DNA from: Rallus limicola
Taxonomy: Eukaryota; Chordata; Aves; Gruiformes; Rallidae
Assembly: GCA_022605955.1 (NCBI GenBank)
Contig: JAKCOZ010000012.1
Location: 23,620,015-23,684,014 of the forward strand
Direction of reading: 5' to 3'
Length of the DNA: 64,000 nucleotides
Made by a program: the position numbers and the translations under genes. A model generated the notes under the pieces. The model saw only the letters and a program-made list of their open reading frames with translations, searched no databases and had not been told where the DNA came from. Positions 50,861 through 63,554 of this stretch are shown here, in pieces (the first letter of the stretch is position 1; every line of letters starts with the position of its first letter).

Positions 50861-53800
50861 ATATGTATCCTGAAGGAAGTTGGTGGTCCAGCAGAAGTTG
50901 ACTTGGGCTGAACACTTTAAAAAGTTTTGTATAAGAAGAAATGTAAGAAATAAACGCCAGAACTGCTTTATCTTTCCTGTGGTGAGATGGCTACTGTGGA
51001 CTTCAACCCCCCTGGTTCCTGGCAGTAGGAAGCAGCCCACAGCAGCATGTTTGCCTGTGGTTTTATGGGGTGAATTGTCACAAACCTTCCAAACACTCCA
51101 AAAGGAACTGCTTTGCCTTGGTATTGTTTGTCTCAGAGGAGAACTACAAGCTAACTTTAGAAAGCTCATGCTATTTCTGATATGCTGCTTTAGAGTTCCG
51201 TTGACATAATTCAGAGCTAGGTAATTGTTTTATGGGTTACTTAACAAATCCAGATATATTTATTTAGCATAAATAAGCCAGTGAGTACTACTGTGGAGGT
51301 ACCAGCACTCTGAGCATGTCCTCAGTTTAGTGCTCTACTACATAATCTTTGATATAATAAAGGTCTTCGACATCACACCGTTTGTTTGAACTAAGATCCT
51401 ACATTGACTTTCTTAAAAGAACTAGTTGGGGTCGATTAAATATTTTAATAAATGTTCCCAAAATGCCATTAAACCAGTAAACAGCCCAAAGTGATGTGAT
51501 AGAAGTGGAGCTGCTCTGTTGTGAGGGGATGTGTGCCCGTTCTTGGTGTTTGCTTGGCAGGGAATGCCTGAAAATTGGATGTACCTTTTCTAGACTTTGA
51601 TAATTCATAAATCCGTTGAGCAAGGTAAGTTCCATCATTAACCTTTAATCTTTTAGAAGCGAGTTGGCTGGAATCTGTTTACTTTAACTAGCTTGTTCAC
51701 TGATAATGCATGATTTTTAAATTTCCTTTTGTGCGTTCCTTAGCTAAAGAAAAACACAGCTGTGTGTGAGACAAATTCTATTTATTTTCTCGTTAAGAAA
51801 AGTACAAGAAGATAGTATCATTGGAAAGCTAATAATAAAGAACTACTAAAGAACGCCCTTCATCTGTTTGCTCTGCCACTTTACGAAGGCTTTCCAAACA
51901 ATCTTTTCAGATGTATTAGTAAGGAAAGATATCTTAAAAGTCAAAGGAAGACAAAGTTAATGCATTTATAGAAGTACCATTTCAGATAACATTTTACCTG
52001 AGTGTTTAGATTAGTTAAATATTAGAGAGGTAGAGATAATAGCGTTGTTTGTATTCATAACTGTGGAGAGTTGCATTTTCAGGGCAGTGAAGTGTAAGGC
52101 ATATCAAAGGTTTATCATCCTGGAATGTGCGGGGAGCTGCGTGCCCATCCACACAGGGAGGCTCCTGCACTCCCTCAACAAATCCCCCAGCAAAGAACAC
52201 GGTTTTTTTTTGCTTATATTTTAAAATCCCTTTCTCTCCAGTTTCTTATCCATAGCTAAATAGTGAGAATTAGGAAAATTAGTTGATGCCAGTTTGTCAG
52301 CTGCCTGGTCCCAGTGAAACTCCCTCTGGGTAGAAGGAGATTCACTGGTGCACAAGGAAAATGAGACTAGGCTGGTCATTTTTAGGGCCTTCTGCAAACT
52401 CCATTTGTAGGATAACTCTTTCTGTCTTGTAAAGAAGATATAAAACAAACCTACACAAGGCACTGTAGAGCTTGGGAACAGCTTTCCTCCACAAACATCC
52501 CTTCTAAGCATGGACAGTCACACATGTCTGAGCACAGTGCTCAGACTCCAGCCACAGATATAGACACGTGTATGGTACTGTGAGAAGATTTGACCAGCAC
52601 CCACCTGTCCACATGCATGCACGCAGATAAAATAGTGCCCCTCCACCTCTACCCTCCACTCTTTACTCACCCAAACCTGAGGCGAGCCCACAGCCCTGCA
52701 GAGCTTACCAGGGGAAACAGCTGAGGGTGCAAACTTCTCACAGAAGGGTGCAGCGATGCTGCCAGCAACCCCAGCCAGTCTTTTTTAGTCTCGTTACCAT
52801 CCTCACAGTCAAATCTTCAAATATATGTGTTGAAATGATCTGACAATAATGGCCCTGGCTAAAATATGATGTTGTTTTGACTGACTGTGGTTTAAACTGC
52901 CATCTGCTGGCTTGTACATTTAGGGCCAATATTAAAAACAATGTTCCCTCTTACAGTAACCCTCATTCATATGAAAATAAAGCAGGCTGAGTAATACCTT
53001 CCCTCCTGCCACGTACAGCTGAAAATTGCACCGAGGAATACAAATGTAGCCGAGTGCAAAGGTAAATCCTGGTGCTTACAGGTAGATTCCTCAGGGATGT
53101 TTGTGTTCAATTTACACCTGGAATAGAAGTTTAGTTGCAAATGCACGTGTGCAACTTCCCCTGAAGTGAAAGAGATACATGGGGGACACACGCCGAGCCG
53201 AGACAGTTGCTTATGGGATTTTTTGTTTTAAAGGCGGCTTCCTGGAATATTACCTGGGATTTTTGCCAAAGCTAGGACCAAAGATGGCCTAGCTTGTTCT
53301 ATTCAAAGTTACTTGAAAATAATTAAGCTTTTCTTTTTTCTTCCTTTCCCAAACTGCAAGAGGAAACTCCAAGTATTTGGCTTGAAATTTGGCAGTTACT
53401 CGAGAAGGAGATTAATACCGATAGCTGCTTTGAATTATTTTCTCATTAGTCTTCTTTTAAAGCTTTTGAAACATCAGGGCATCACTGTCGCTCATTGCTC
53501 AGAGGCATTGGCAAGATCTCTGGAGGACATGACTAGTGATGGGGAGACGTGCAGGACCATGACATGAGCTCTGACCGTCTGCCCCTACCGGGAAAGGAAC
53601 AGGATGCTCAGCTGGAGTGCGAACGCACTTAGTGACGGGGAACATTGCTGCCTTGTGTCTCTCTGCTCTCCAGAAATGGGGGAAAGAAAATCTAAGCAGA
53701 GAAAGCTCAGGGAAAATTCAGTATTTCTCATGTTAAAACCAAGAAAACGTTCTTCTGTACTTTAAGGGAAAACTGTCTTTCCTGGAGAGAAATACTAACG

Positions 53801-54174
53801 GGAGGAATAAGTGTTGGGCTCACAGGCAGGATGGCCCAGATCTGCAAACACCCCTAAGGACCATATTTGCAGAGTCCTTCACCAAGCCCCTGAGTTTCTC
53901 AAAGACCTTGCCATGTTTATTTGTGGTGGCAAAGAGAGCTTGCAGCATGGTGGGCCAACTCAGATGCTCCCAGTTCCTGCACCCAGTTCATGTTTGATCC
54001 TAGCTCCCATCAGGGGTGCAGAATTGTCCTGCATCCCCAATATTCCAGCCCATGCTACATGGGCACCTCTGAGGTGTTCAGGCTGTGAAACCCCCCCCGC
54101 CTCCAGGTTCAGCACCATTGGCTTCTTACACTTTTTGGCTGACATAGGCTGGCCAAGCCAAGAGGGGATTATAA
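50861..54174. other. Gene-free DNA
   Basis: Nothing recognised apart from short T-rich tracts. The 138-codon frame at 53811-54227 is featureless and runs into the MIR-like tail. Confidence 0.5.
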
Positions 54175-54270
54175 AACACCTTTCATCTGGGGGATCTCGA
54201 GGTGCTTTGCAAACATTGAGTCATTAATTCCCCCGAGTGCCCCTTTGAAGTCGGCAGGTATTATTGGGGG
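54175..54270 (+). mobile_element. MIR/L2-like SINE tail fragment (candidate)
   Basis: AACACCTTTCATCTGGGGGA, TCTCGAGGTGCTTTGCAAAC, ATTGAGTCATTAATTCCCCC, GAGTGCCCCTTTGAAGTCGG and CAGGTATTATTGGGGGAGCA resemble the tail series catctgaggatctcaaagcgctttacaaacattaa, cacaacacccctgtgaggtagg, tattattatcccc. It shares the GGATCTC word with the 27.5 kb copy, suggesting the same family. It sits immediately before a homeodomain-rich block at 54.33-54.50 kb. Confidence 0.5.
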
Positions 54271-54330
54271 AGCAAAAGGGAGAGCAACAGCGGCTGCGTG
54301 GCAGCCGTGGCACAGGAATGCAGTGACGAC

Positions 54331-54500
54331 ATCGATGACATGACTAATTTATTTAGCAAACTGAGTTTAGCATGGTAATGAGGATGTATTTGCCATCATC
54401 CCATCATTCATCAGATTTATGAGGCTCTCTAGGCAATGAGCGCTGCTGTGACTAAGTTTAGTTTGATTTGTTCAATTAATTCCTCTAATTCATTTTGACT
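54331..54500. promoter_or_regulatory. Candidate CNE, homeodomain-word rich
   Basis: Contains CATCGATGACATGACTAATT, TTTAGCATGGTAATGAGGAT and, near 54438-54500, a run with GAGCGCTGCTGTGACTAAGT followed by TTCAATTAATTCCTCTAATT. The stretch has no low-complexity repeats and many TAAT cores on both strands. It lies directly after a MIR-like tail. Regulatory role inferred only from word content. Confidence 0.3.
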
Positions 54501-55322
54501 GAAGAAAAACCCTGTAAGATTGTTTGGCAGGTCAGAGGAACCCCAGAGTTAGAAATGTGTGTGCAGTCTCCCCTTAGGCACCTATTTATCTATAGGGAGA
54601 CCCGTGGCTGGGGGCATCTATGACCATAAAGTGCATTAAGGTTTTATTTTTTACTTTAATAACTTCCTTATTTTATTTCTTGCTTTTGGCTCCATAAATA
54701 TTAGTGTACATGGACTAATCTAGACCATTTCAAGTCAAGGTAGATGTGATGGATTGGTTTTTTTTTTTTTTTTTTTTTGGCATAAATGGGCATCATGGCT
54801 AAGGCTTTGGTAGCATTCCTGTTCTTTGAGTATAATTCACCATTCAACATGCTCAGCACTGTGGTAGCTAAACACTCAGACTCTCATGTCCCATGAGGAG
54901 CAAATGACATCACTGTTCCCTGGACTGGAAACACCATGAGGCAGAGTCGTGGCATCACCAGGTAGCTGAGTCTGAAGGAACCCTTTGGGTCAACTCTCAC
55001 TCAAAGCAGGAGCAATGCAGATTGGGTTGCTTGGGTCCTTGTCAGAGTGAGGTTGGATTATCCCCAAGGAAGGAGACAAGGGGGCAAACACAGCATTTGA
55101 CCACCCTTGTTTTGAAAACAGTTCTCCAAATATCTAATAGCTGTTGAGGCAGCCTCTGTCCGTGGCCTATTGCCGGGTGCTGGGCAGCTCAGAGGAGCAT
55201 CCTGATTCCCTGTGGACTCTCCCAGGAGGCAGCTGGAAGCAGTGATGTGCCTCTTCTCTTGCTGGCACTGAGGACATGACACAGTATAATCATAGAAAAC
55301 AAGGAAAGCAGTGGGGGTGGAT
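54501..55322. other. Gene-free flank of the CR1 insertion
   Basis: Contains the T21 tract and otherwise unique sequence up to the 5'-truncated CR1 boundary. No target-site duplication seen, as expected for CR1. Confidence 0.5.
54758..54778 (+). repeat. Homopolymer T21
   Basis: Longest T run in the window. Read on the minus strand it is a poly(A), but no processed pseudogene or SINE body adjoins it on either side that I can recognise. Confidence 0.95.
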
Positions 55323-55970
55323 GATCAGTATCAGTACAGGCTGGGGGATGACCTGTTGGAAAAGAGCTCTGAGGAGAAGGACCTGGGGGTCCTGGTTGAT
55401 GACAGGTTGGCTATGAGCAAGCAGTGTGCCCTGGTGGCCAAGAAAGCCAATGGGATCCTGGGGTGCATCAGGAAGAGTGTGTCCAGCAGGTCGAAGGAGG
55501 TGATCCTCCCCCTCTACTCTGCGTTGGTCAGGCCCCACCTGGAGTACTGTGTCCAGTTCTGGGCCCCCTGGTATAAAAAAGACAGGGACCTTCTGGAGAG
55601 AGTCCAGAGAAGGGCGACAAAGTTGATTAGGGGCCTGGAACATCTACCCTACGAGGAAAGGCTGAGTGAGCTGGGGCTGTTCAGCCTGGAAAAAAGAAGA
55701 CTTAGGGGGGACCTAATTAATGTCTATAAATATCTTAGACATGGGTTGCAGGGGGAATTGGACAGCCCCTTTTCAGTGGTCTGTGGGGACAGGACTAGGG
55801 GCAATGGCTTTAAGCTAGAGCATAGGAAGTTCCGCACCAACATGCGGAAGAACTTTTTCACAGTGAGGGTGACGGAGCAGTGGAATAGGCTGCCCAGGGA
55901 GGTGGTGGAGTCTCCTTCTCTGGAGATATTCAAGTCTCGTCTGGACGCCTATCTATGTAGTATGAGATAG
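55311..55970 (+). pseudogene. CR1 ORF2 C-terminal fragment (219 codons, open)
   Basis: This frame encodes the region downstream of the reverse-transcriptase catalytic centre of CR1 ORF2. Recognisable words in order are QYRLG (residues 8-12), EKDLGVLVD (22-30), [10 protein letters not shown] (45-54), [13 protein letters not shown] (68-80), [13 protein letters not shown] (94-106), [21 protein letters not shown] (about 114-134), [14 protein letters not shown] (182-195) and [12 protein letters not shown] (201-212). The ATG at 55311 lies about four codons before homology begins and is fortuitous: it comes from flanking DNA, not a native start. The catalytic YADD box and the upstream endonuclease are missing, so no enzyme activity is expected. 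There is no internal stop or frameshift across roughly 215 codons. It is a retrotransposon remnant, not a host gene. Confidence 0.93.
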
Positions 55971-56068
55971 GGAGCCTGCTTTGGCAGGGGGGTTGGACCC
56001 GATGATCTCTTGAGGTCCCTTCCAACCCCTAAGTTTCTGTGATTCTGTGATTCTGTGATTCTATGATG
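55323..56068 (+). mobile_element. CR1 LINE, 5'-truncated copy with complete 3' end
   Basis: This is the 3' end of a chicken-repeat-1 (CR1) non-LTR retrotransposon. The sequence shows the C-terminal ORF2 coding region, a TAG stop at 55968-55970, a short 3' UTR containing the CR1 landmark GGTTGGACCCGATGATCTC followed by GAGGTCCCTTCCAACCCC, and a terminal octamer array (three ATTCTGTG-type units, then ATTCTATG) ending near 56068. The 5' boundary is set where homology to ORF2 starts, around codons for QYRLG. The endonuclease domain and the reverse-transcriptase catalytic core are absent, so the copy cannot move by itself. Such 5' truncation is normal for CR1, which usually leaves no target-site duplication. 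The uninterrupted frame implies a fairly recent insertion compared with the other repeats here. I cannot fix the subfamily without a library search. Confidence 0.95.
56034..56068 (+). repeat. CR1 3' octamer array
   Basis: Three TTCTGTGA units and one TTCTATGA unit form the terminal direct repeats of the CR1 copy. Their number is typical of CR1 3' ends and marks its exact boundary. Confidence 0.9.
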
Positions 56069-59000
56069 CAGACATGCCCTTCCTGTTGTACCCTTCACCC
56101 TGAAGTCTTTCCTCATCCTTTCTCTGCTTGTTGGTCTCTGGGATCACTGATGCATTAGGGAGCATTGATTTCCTTGTGTGACTACAACTCCCAGCAGCCT
56201 CTTTCCTTCAGCTTTGAGTAGTTAATTGGGTGTAAGATGATATTGAAACAAACGTATTTTAAACATCTTTTGGCATCTGAAGGGTGAATGCACACCTGTA
56301 GTTCAGATATTTAGCTAATAAGAAGTTGCTTTTTTACTTTGTGTTCAGGATGGATTTTTCTTTTTTCCTTTCTTTTTTTCTCTTTCCACTTGTTTTCCAG
56401 CTCAGCATACCCTTAGGTACAAAATCTGGTGCTCAGGAGCATCGTGTGAGCTTACAAGAAGTCTCTGATGTTGTGGAATCCAGAACCAATGAGTAGATTA
56501 TGCTAATCCATAAATGTCATTTTATTTCGGTTGTAACTTATAGTGCTAATATTGCTCCTTTTTCTCTGGGGCTTTGGGACACTGCTTGGGAGAGAGCAGG
56601 GCTTGGTTGTACCAAGTCCAAGCTGGGTGCCAGCATCAGCAGTCTAGGTTTGCATCACTGCTGGTCCCTGCTTGTGTGATGCAAGCATCCCCAGACATGA
56701 AGGCTCAGCTTATTGGTTACTGTACAAAAAATCCAAGATCTTGTCCTTAGAGCTTACCAGTTCTTCCATGCTTCTTTTTAAAAGTAAATTTAAAAGCTTT
56801 TTGTGCAGAATTTAATTGACTTACCCACAGGAGAGCTGGTGGAGGAAAAAAAGATTAAATTGTGGTGAAAAAGGACCTCCTCAACTTTGATATCAAACTT
56901 TGAACCAAAAACTTCCCAAGCCCTTTTCCAGTCTCTTGTTCTGGTTTAAATCAATTGTGTGTTTATATACCTTTTGGGTCTGTCTTCTCACGCACCAGCC
57001 TCCATCTGCAGCATGAAACGTTTCACCTGCTCCAAATCAGCCAGATATAATTGGGGAAATGATAGCCCCAAAAAAAGCGTGCCAAGACCCGTCCACAGCC
57101 ACTGATTCACCCAGCCACTGCCTGTAGCAGCAGTGCAGATGCACACTGCTGGCTTTATAGGGAAATCTGTTCACAGGGATTCAGGGGAACTCAAAGAGCA
57201 GATTCTGGTTGAGGCTTTCACTGGTGTAGCTCAGTGCGGATAGTTGGCAGCTCCTTAACAGCAGAGTTCTGCCCTGCTTATACCTTTAGCTAAGGGAGCA
57301 TGTGGAGCCTGATAAATCAGTCTCCAAGCCATGCAGGATGCTCTAGCAGGTAGCCAGCAGTGAGGAGTGGAGGTATATCTTTTATAGATCTAACTAAGAA
57401 CAATGATACTATTTACAACCAAAGGCCACAGCCAAAAATTATTTGCCACAGTGCCAATGTGCATTCCCTGGTGGGTAATTGGAAAATGAGAACAACCTGT
57501 CAAAGATTAGTCCAATTTCCAAAGAAAGCACAAGACAGTCTGATTTTATTTATGAAAAAGGAGCATCTAATTAAAGCTCAGATTTGGGTTTCAAAGTTAG
57601 TTATTTAGAGCTTTTGACTTGTATGTACACACTTATTATCCGTGCTGGGTTACAAAACATGGCTCAAGTCCAGCCAAGGTGGGTTAACCCTGCAAGAGCT
57701 GAGCACGGCATCTCCCAGGCTGATGTCTATCTCCCCCTAATATCAACACCAGCTTTGCAGAAAGCAGCTGCTAATGCTCGTAGGTTTGAGGGCTACGCTA
57801 AAACCGGTTTTCATTACCATGTTTATTTTATGAGATACATAGTATATTCTGATGAGGGCTTCTGGTTGTAAATCTTAAGGTTTTGGCTTGGCTTGTTTCT
57901 TTGAGGGCTGTGATAAGACTCAGGGAGAAGGCGTGTCCCTGGAGCTCATGGAGGGATGGGGAAAGAGGAGACGGTGGCGGGGGGCAGAGCACGGGTTGGT
58001 CCTTAGCAGCATTCTCAACCCAAACTTGACCCCTCTCAGAGGTAGATGTTAACACAGATTTCCATCTACCAACCCATGTCAGCAGGGGAGTTTCATGGTT
58101 AAGGGCCAAGGGAAAATGTAACCCTGCCTTGGCAAAACCCTGCTGCCTGTTACTGAGCTCTGCACGCATCTGCAGGTGGAATGAGCTCGATGCCCAGGGC
58201 ATTACTTGCCATCACACAGATTTCGGTGGCTGATGGCAGCACATCACTTCCCATAGTGGGTCAACAGTGATGGATAATGCTTTTACCCCATAAAGACAGA
58301 AAACATGGTATTTTGGGGCTATTTGATACTCTCTTGTGCATTTAAGGATGAAGTTAGGTGAAGGGTGAGTGCCCCTTGTGTGTCTGAAGGTTAGCATCCC
58401 CCCTTCCCCCACCTACTGATGATACTTTACTTTTTACCGGGTGTGTGTCAGTGTGTAGCTACATGGAGGGGTCACACATCTGCTCACAGATGCCTCTTCA
58501 CGATGTCACTTTTCTGCCTTCACAAACCCTTGTGAAAAGTAAAATAAATGGACACTTCCCTTGCCATGGATGGGCTTCTCAGCAGGGTGCTGGCATTTCT
58601 CCAGCCTAATGGTCCTAACACTTCCAGGCTCCCAAAATTTTGAGTGAAATGGAGCTTCTTCTGCAGAACACTGGCTTCACTGGCATTTTTGTTTGGGGCA
58701 GCTCACCAGCCCTCAGCAAAGCGAGGTCCTAGGGGTGCCAAATGCATGCTGCCTCTCCCCAGCAATAAGGGAATTACTAAATCATATCACACATTTAAAA
58801 GTTGTGAACAGAAATCGGGGTGACCCTGGCTTGGCCTGAGGACCTGTAAATGTGTCTCCTTGCCATTGAAATGGGAGACCTCATTATAAAAAGAAAATCA
58901 CTGGGGTATCTGCTTTCTCCTACTAAACATTGGGCTCCTCCTTATCTTTACTCACAGCTGAAAAACTTTGGAGTGACCGTACATGCAGGGGACTGTCCTG

Positions 59001-60939
59001 GGAAGTAATTTGTGAGGCAATGAAAGCCTTCCCTTGCAGTGATGGCCCTGGGAGGGCAGCACTGCTGAAACTCTGGGAAGGTGGTAGCTTGTAGATGCAG
59101 TTACCCCCATCACTGTGGCTTTAGCTGCAGTTGGCCATGCCACAGTGGTCTCTGTCTGGAAAGAGGATGAAATGTTAGAGGGGGAGAGCTGAATATAAAC
59201 TTCTTGCTTTCATCTTACTTATTGTTATTATTAAAGGCACCCGAGGTGGCACATAATCCTGAAGCCTCCTTGAAGGCCAGTCCAGCACCAGGAACATCAT
59301 GCCCTCCACATGGTACCCTTTGAATCATGTCAAAGTCCAGTGTGAAGTAATGCAAGATTCCACCTTGGCAGGACAGGTGACCTCCACAAATTCTGTAGTG
59401 TGACAGCAGGAAAATGGTTTTGCCTTTACTGTGTGTTCTACTTCAGTCATGGCATTTGTGCACCAGCTGTGATGCCCGCAGCTTGTGAAGGGGGCTTGCT
59501 CTGTCTCCTCCAGAGCAGCCATTGCCCCCAGCTCAGCCAGCTCATCTCTGGGAGGAGAATGGATGTCTCAGTCTCATCCGTGGGTGAGTGGGAGATACTT
59601 CCATCAGCATCTCCGTGCTGTGCTGAAGCAGGACTGCAGCTAGGCTGCTCTCTGCAAAGCTAAACCTATCATCCCAATGAAACATCTCCTCCAGCCAAAG
59701 CCAGCCCTGGCACTTTGAATCTATGTGCTTGTCACCGGAGCTTTTGCACGTAACAATACGATGCACTGCAACCGTGTTATAAGCATCGTAAAAAATCCTG
59801 GCACACATAACACATTCACTTCATATAAATATTTCCAAAAAAAATTCAGTGATTGAAGACTCAAATCATATTGCAGCGCAGCCTTGTTTACTCCATAACA
59901 TTATTTTTTTTCAGGATGACTTATACATAACCTTGAATTTCAAATTCAGGAGAACAGACAAAGTATTTGTTTAGAGGGCAGGACGATCAAAACCATTTTT
60001 TTTCCCTGTTTGAATTGGATAAAATTGTAATATATCCTTTACGTCACAGTAGCACCCTGAGTGGTTATCATATTGCATTAGTTACACGAGTTTTCAGTGA
60101 ACATTATACAGTATATACTGCTTTCAGTAAATAGACCAGTCACGCTTACAGTTACATGGAAAACTCCAGGAAATTTGTGATGACATTGCCTGCAGCTTAG
60201 TAATTCTACCCATTATTTATACTGGTTTGATTTGAGCTTTAAAATAATCTAGTGAAACTAGATAAGGCTCACTATTCTGCAAAAAACTTTATTTCATTCA
60301 ACTCCAGAAAAACTTTTACCTGAATATTTGGCATTTACCAAATTCTACAATGCAGAATTTTCTCCTCATACCTGAGACACAACAGATTAAAAAGCCCCAC
60401 AAGCCTCTTTGAGTAAAGTAATTGCTGATTGTGTTTTACATCCCTGTGCATCATTAAAACAGGACATGACTTGAAGTTGGGAGCAGAATTTGTTTTCCTG
60501 CAGGTTGGAAGGCGCAGTTCCTCTCTGGTACCAAATCATTACTAATCCCACCCCCCATGCTCTCTGCATCGCCAGCGTAACATACAGTGACATTTGTGCT
60601 CCAGCCCATCTCTAGTAAGCGATCACCTGCCCCGAGTAACCATTACAAGTGGTATTAAATAACCACTTCTCCAGCATGACCACAGACCACCCGGCATTTG
60701 GGTAGCAACTTTGCAGCTTCACATTTTATTGCCCACGCAGTGTATGCACGCAGCTCCCACGGGACCCACCCCTGTGCACCCACAGATATCAGCCAAAATC
60801 TGCCCGGGGCAGGGTTTGTGTGCAGGACAGAGGCACTTTCCGTTATTCAGAATATTCACCAGAGATTTTACACAAGGCAACAGTTAAATAACACCGTGCG
60901 CTTAACACATGTCTGAGCATGTCCATCCTGATTTTGCAG
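56069..60939. other. Gene-free DNA
   Basis: No gene or repeat family recognised. Frames at 57584-57871 (plus) and 57828-58202 (minus) lack family features. Confidence 0.5.
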
Positions 60940-61075
60940 AGCTCTTAAGTATCTGCTTAAATTGATGCATATGCTTAAGCTTATCCCTGTAGAGTTAAGC
61001 ATGAAAAGTATGTATTTAACCTTAAACATATGCTTAAATGCTTTGCTGAATGGAGACCATAAGGCCTAATCCAGT
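60940..61075. mobile_element. Fragment of an old inverted-repeat element (MITE-like)
   Basis: The 11-mer CATATGCTTAA occurs exactly at 60968-60978 and 61027-61037. Its core in inverse orientation, TTAAGCAT, occurs at 60995-61002, giving alternating direct and inverted copies. The stretch ends in AAATGCTTTGCTGAATGGAG. I recall a widespread sauropsid repeat with this vocabulary (TTAAGCACATGCTTAAGTGCTTTGCTGAAT) organised as a palindrome, as in non-autonomous DNA transposons. I cannot give the family name. No coding content. Confidence 0.5.
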
Positions 61076-61272
61076 GATCATTTAAACCAATATCACATTA
61101 TTTCGGTGGCTGCTGTGTGTGTCCATTCATCGCATGAGGACTGTGGATAGATGAAAAAAGGGAGCAGATGTGTCAGTGTCTTGTTGACAAGGAGCCCTTT
61201 ATATGCAAAACCCTTTTAATTTTAAGTATTCTGCTCAAGCCATTTTTAAATGGACAGGCGGTGTCAATGTTT

Positions 61273-61284
61273 TATATATATATA
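61273..61284. repeat. (TA)6 short microsatellite
   Basis: Six TA units followed by an AT/T-rich stretch and another T run near 61320. Confidence 0.85.
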
Positions 61285-63554
61285 ATATTTTTTTCCTGGA
61301 GCAGCAGTATCCTAGTATCTTTTTTTTTTTCAGTTTTTCTGGTTTTACTTGGTGTGGCCTCTGCATTCCTACATGCAGCATCTGAGCTCCTGTTCAGCTC
61401 TGTTTAATAAAAAACCTGTCTCTTTGTGGAAGAAACTATTTGTTAGCCCCGTGGATGTCTCATGGTGTGTGGTTTACTGACAGCTCTAGCTGAAGCAGGT
61501 GACTTTCCAACTGGAAAAAAAAAAAGGGGGAAGAAAACCCTGATGGCCACCTCTGCTTCCATGCAAAGCCGAGGTCCTCTGCATGCTCGGGGCTGTACCA
61601 GGCATGTGGGGGAATTTTAATTTGCCAGAGCAGTTCTTCAGTTTTATTTTTTTGGGATCTGTGGGATTTTTGGTTTTTTTTTAATAAATACATGTAGCTT
61701 TTCCTTCCTGATGGTTGCCTTTGTCTCCCACATCGCTGCTGCTGTGCCACCTTAGATCTGAGAGCAGCCCTGAACCTGGTGACTGACCCTGCGCACCAAG
61801 TGCCTCTGCCCCTGCACATGGGTCTAGTCAGTGCCAATATAAACACATGAAAAGGCTCAACTCATGCCCAATGAAAGACCAGCTATTCCATACCTTAGGC
61901 AGTCACCAGTAGCAGATGCCTTAGGTTTTAGGTGAGGATGGTACAACCCTTCCTCTGAGATGCTCTTTTGGATTGCAGTGACCCATGGCAGAGTTGATAA
62001 ATTTCATGTCACCCCTCAGTGGTCTTTGCATCCATGAAGTTGTCTAATTGTGGGTCTTCCTTGATTTCTACTGAAACTGAGCATTGTGCCCTGCTGCTCC
62101 TCATAGCTGCAATTGCTGATCCTAATGTTTTTTGCTGTGAGCGGTGCTGGGTCCATCACGGTGCCGGATCCGTCGTAATGAGCTGCACACCAGCATCCAG
62201 GGCAGCAGCACTTGGCCCCTTCTTCTAAACCTCCTCTCATCCTACCATGCAAAGCATAGGGCAGCCTCAAGGGACCTGGGTCTCCTAAAATGTAGTTACT
62301 TATAGCTGTGCCCCTTCCTTGAGTGCTTTGGGACTCAGATAAAAAGAAGCCATTGTATGGTATTGTTTCTTTATTGCACCGATCGGTCAATATTTGGCTA
62401 CCAACACCCTGTGAATCACAGAACTTTGCTGAGACAGGTAGATAATAATATTTTTAAAGTGGTTTTTAGGGTTTTTTTTCCCCCATCTGTAATTGTCACT
62501 AGCAGCTGGTGGTTGGCCACATTTCCCCAATTCATCCAAAATAGCCAGAGGGGATCACATGGAAACAGGACAAGAACATATAGCTCTGTATAAGTAGAAG
62601 CTCCTGCTAATTCTGCAAACCTTCCAGGCTCTTTCCTTCCCTGGAACATAAAGGGAGATAACCCACGTTTTGTTTAGTTTGTTGAAGTCATTTGCTCCCA
62701 GACTGGGAAGCTGCATGCCAGCTTTTGGTCTGAAGTGGCTTTTTGTGGCTGAGTTCTAAACCCTGTAAAATGGGTTTGTGATGGAAATGCTGACAAACGG
62801 CACGAAAAGTGGCACTAAATGAGCAGCACTGAAATACTGCAACTTTCTAGGAAGTTTATAGATAGCGGGTGGTGCGTTTGGCTGGCTGCAAACAGGCTTT
62901 TAGCAATCTTGGTTCTCATATTCCTTTGGTTGCACGTGTATGATCCCAAGTTCAAAGGCAGGAGCAGTTGTCCTCAACCCAGAGCGGAGTCTGGCTGCAT
63001 CCTCAGCCTGGTGCAGCCACTGCTGGGGTGGCTCTGCTAGTGGCTGGGACCAGCAGTTCCCAGACATGCCATCGCTCTGGCTCACCCCCCTGACCTGTAG
63101 CACAGGGTTAATGTTTCTCAGTCTCTCACTGGGGCACTGTAAAGCTGAAAAGGGTTATCAGAGCATTCTAGCTTTTATATCAGATATCTAAAACTTTCCA
63201 ATGATAATGTTTAATATATTAGTTTTCTTCCATGAGGCAAGAAGAGCATCTTCGTGCTCTTTATTTTCCTTGATCGAGTTCTCCCTTTTATGTTGGCATG
63301 TGACATACCTGTCAGTCCTTTTGTGTATGGACTGCCACTGAGCTCAGCCTTGTGCAAACCAAGAAGAGTCTCTGGGTGAGTAACAGGGCTGATCCACACA
63401 CGCATGTTAACTAATATTTAGAGGGGAGAGTGCTGGGCTGCACAGTATGGGCATTGCTGGTGAAGACGTGTGCGGTGGGATGCTTTCACTCCCACTAAAA
63501 TCAGTAGCAGGTCTCCTAGGTTTCAGGGGGAAGAGAAACACATTTCTAAACCAC

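Noticed and set aside
54758..54778. T21 as the poly(A) tail of a minus-strand retrocopy
   Set aside because: No retrogene body or target-site duplication recognised next to it.
55290..55643. 117-codon minus-strand frame
   Set aside because: Shadow of the plus-strand CR1 ORF2 fragment.
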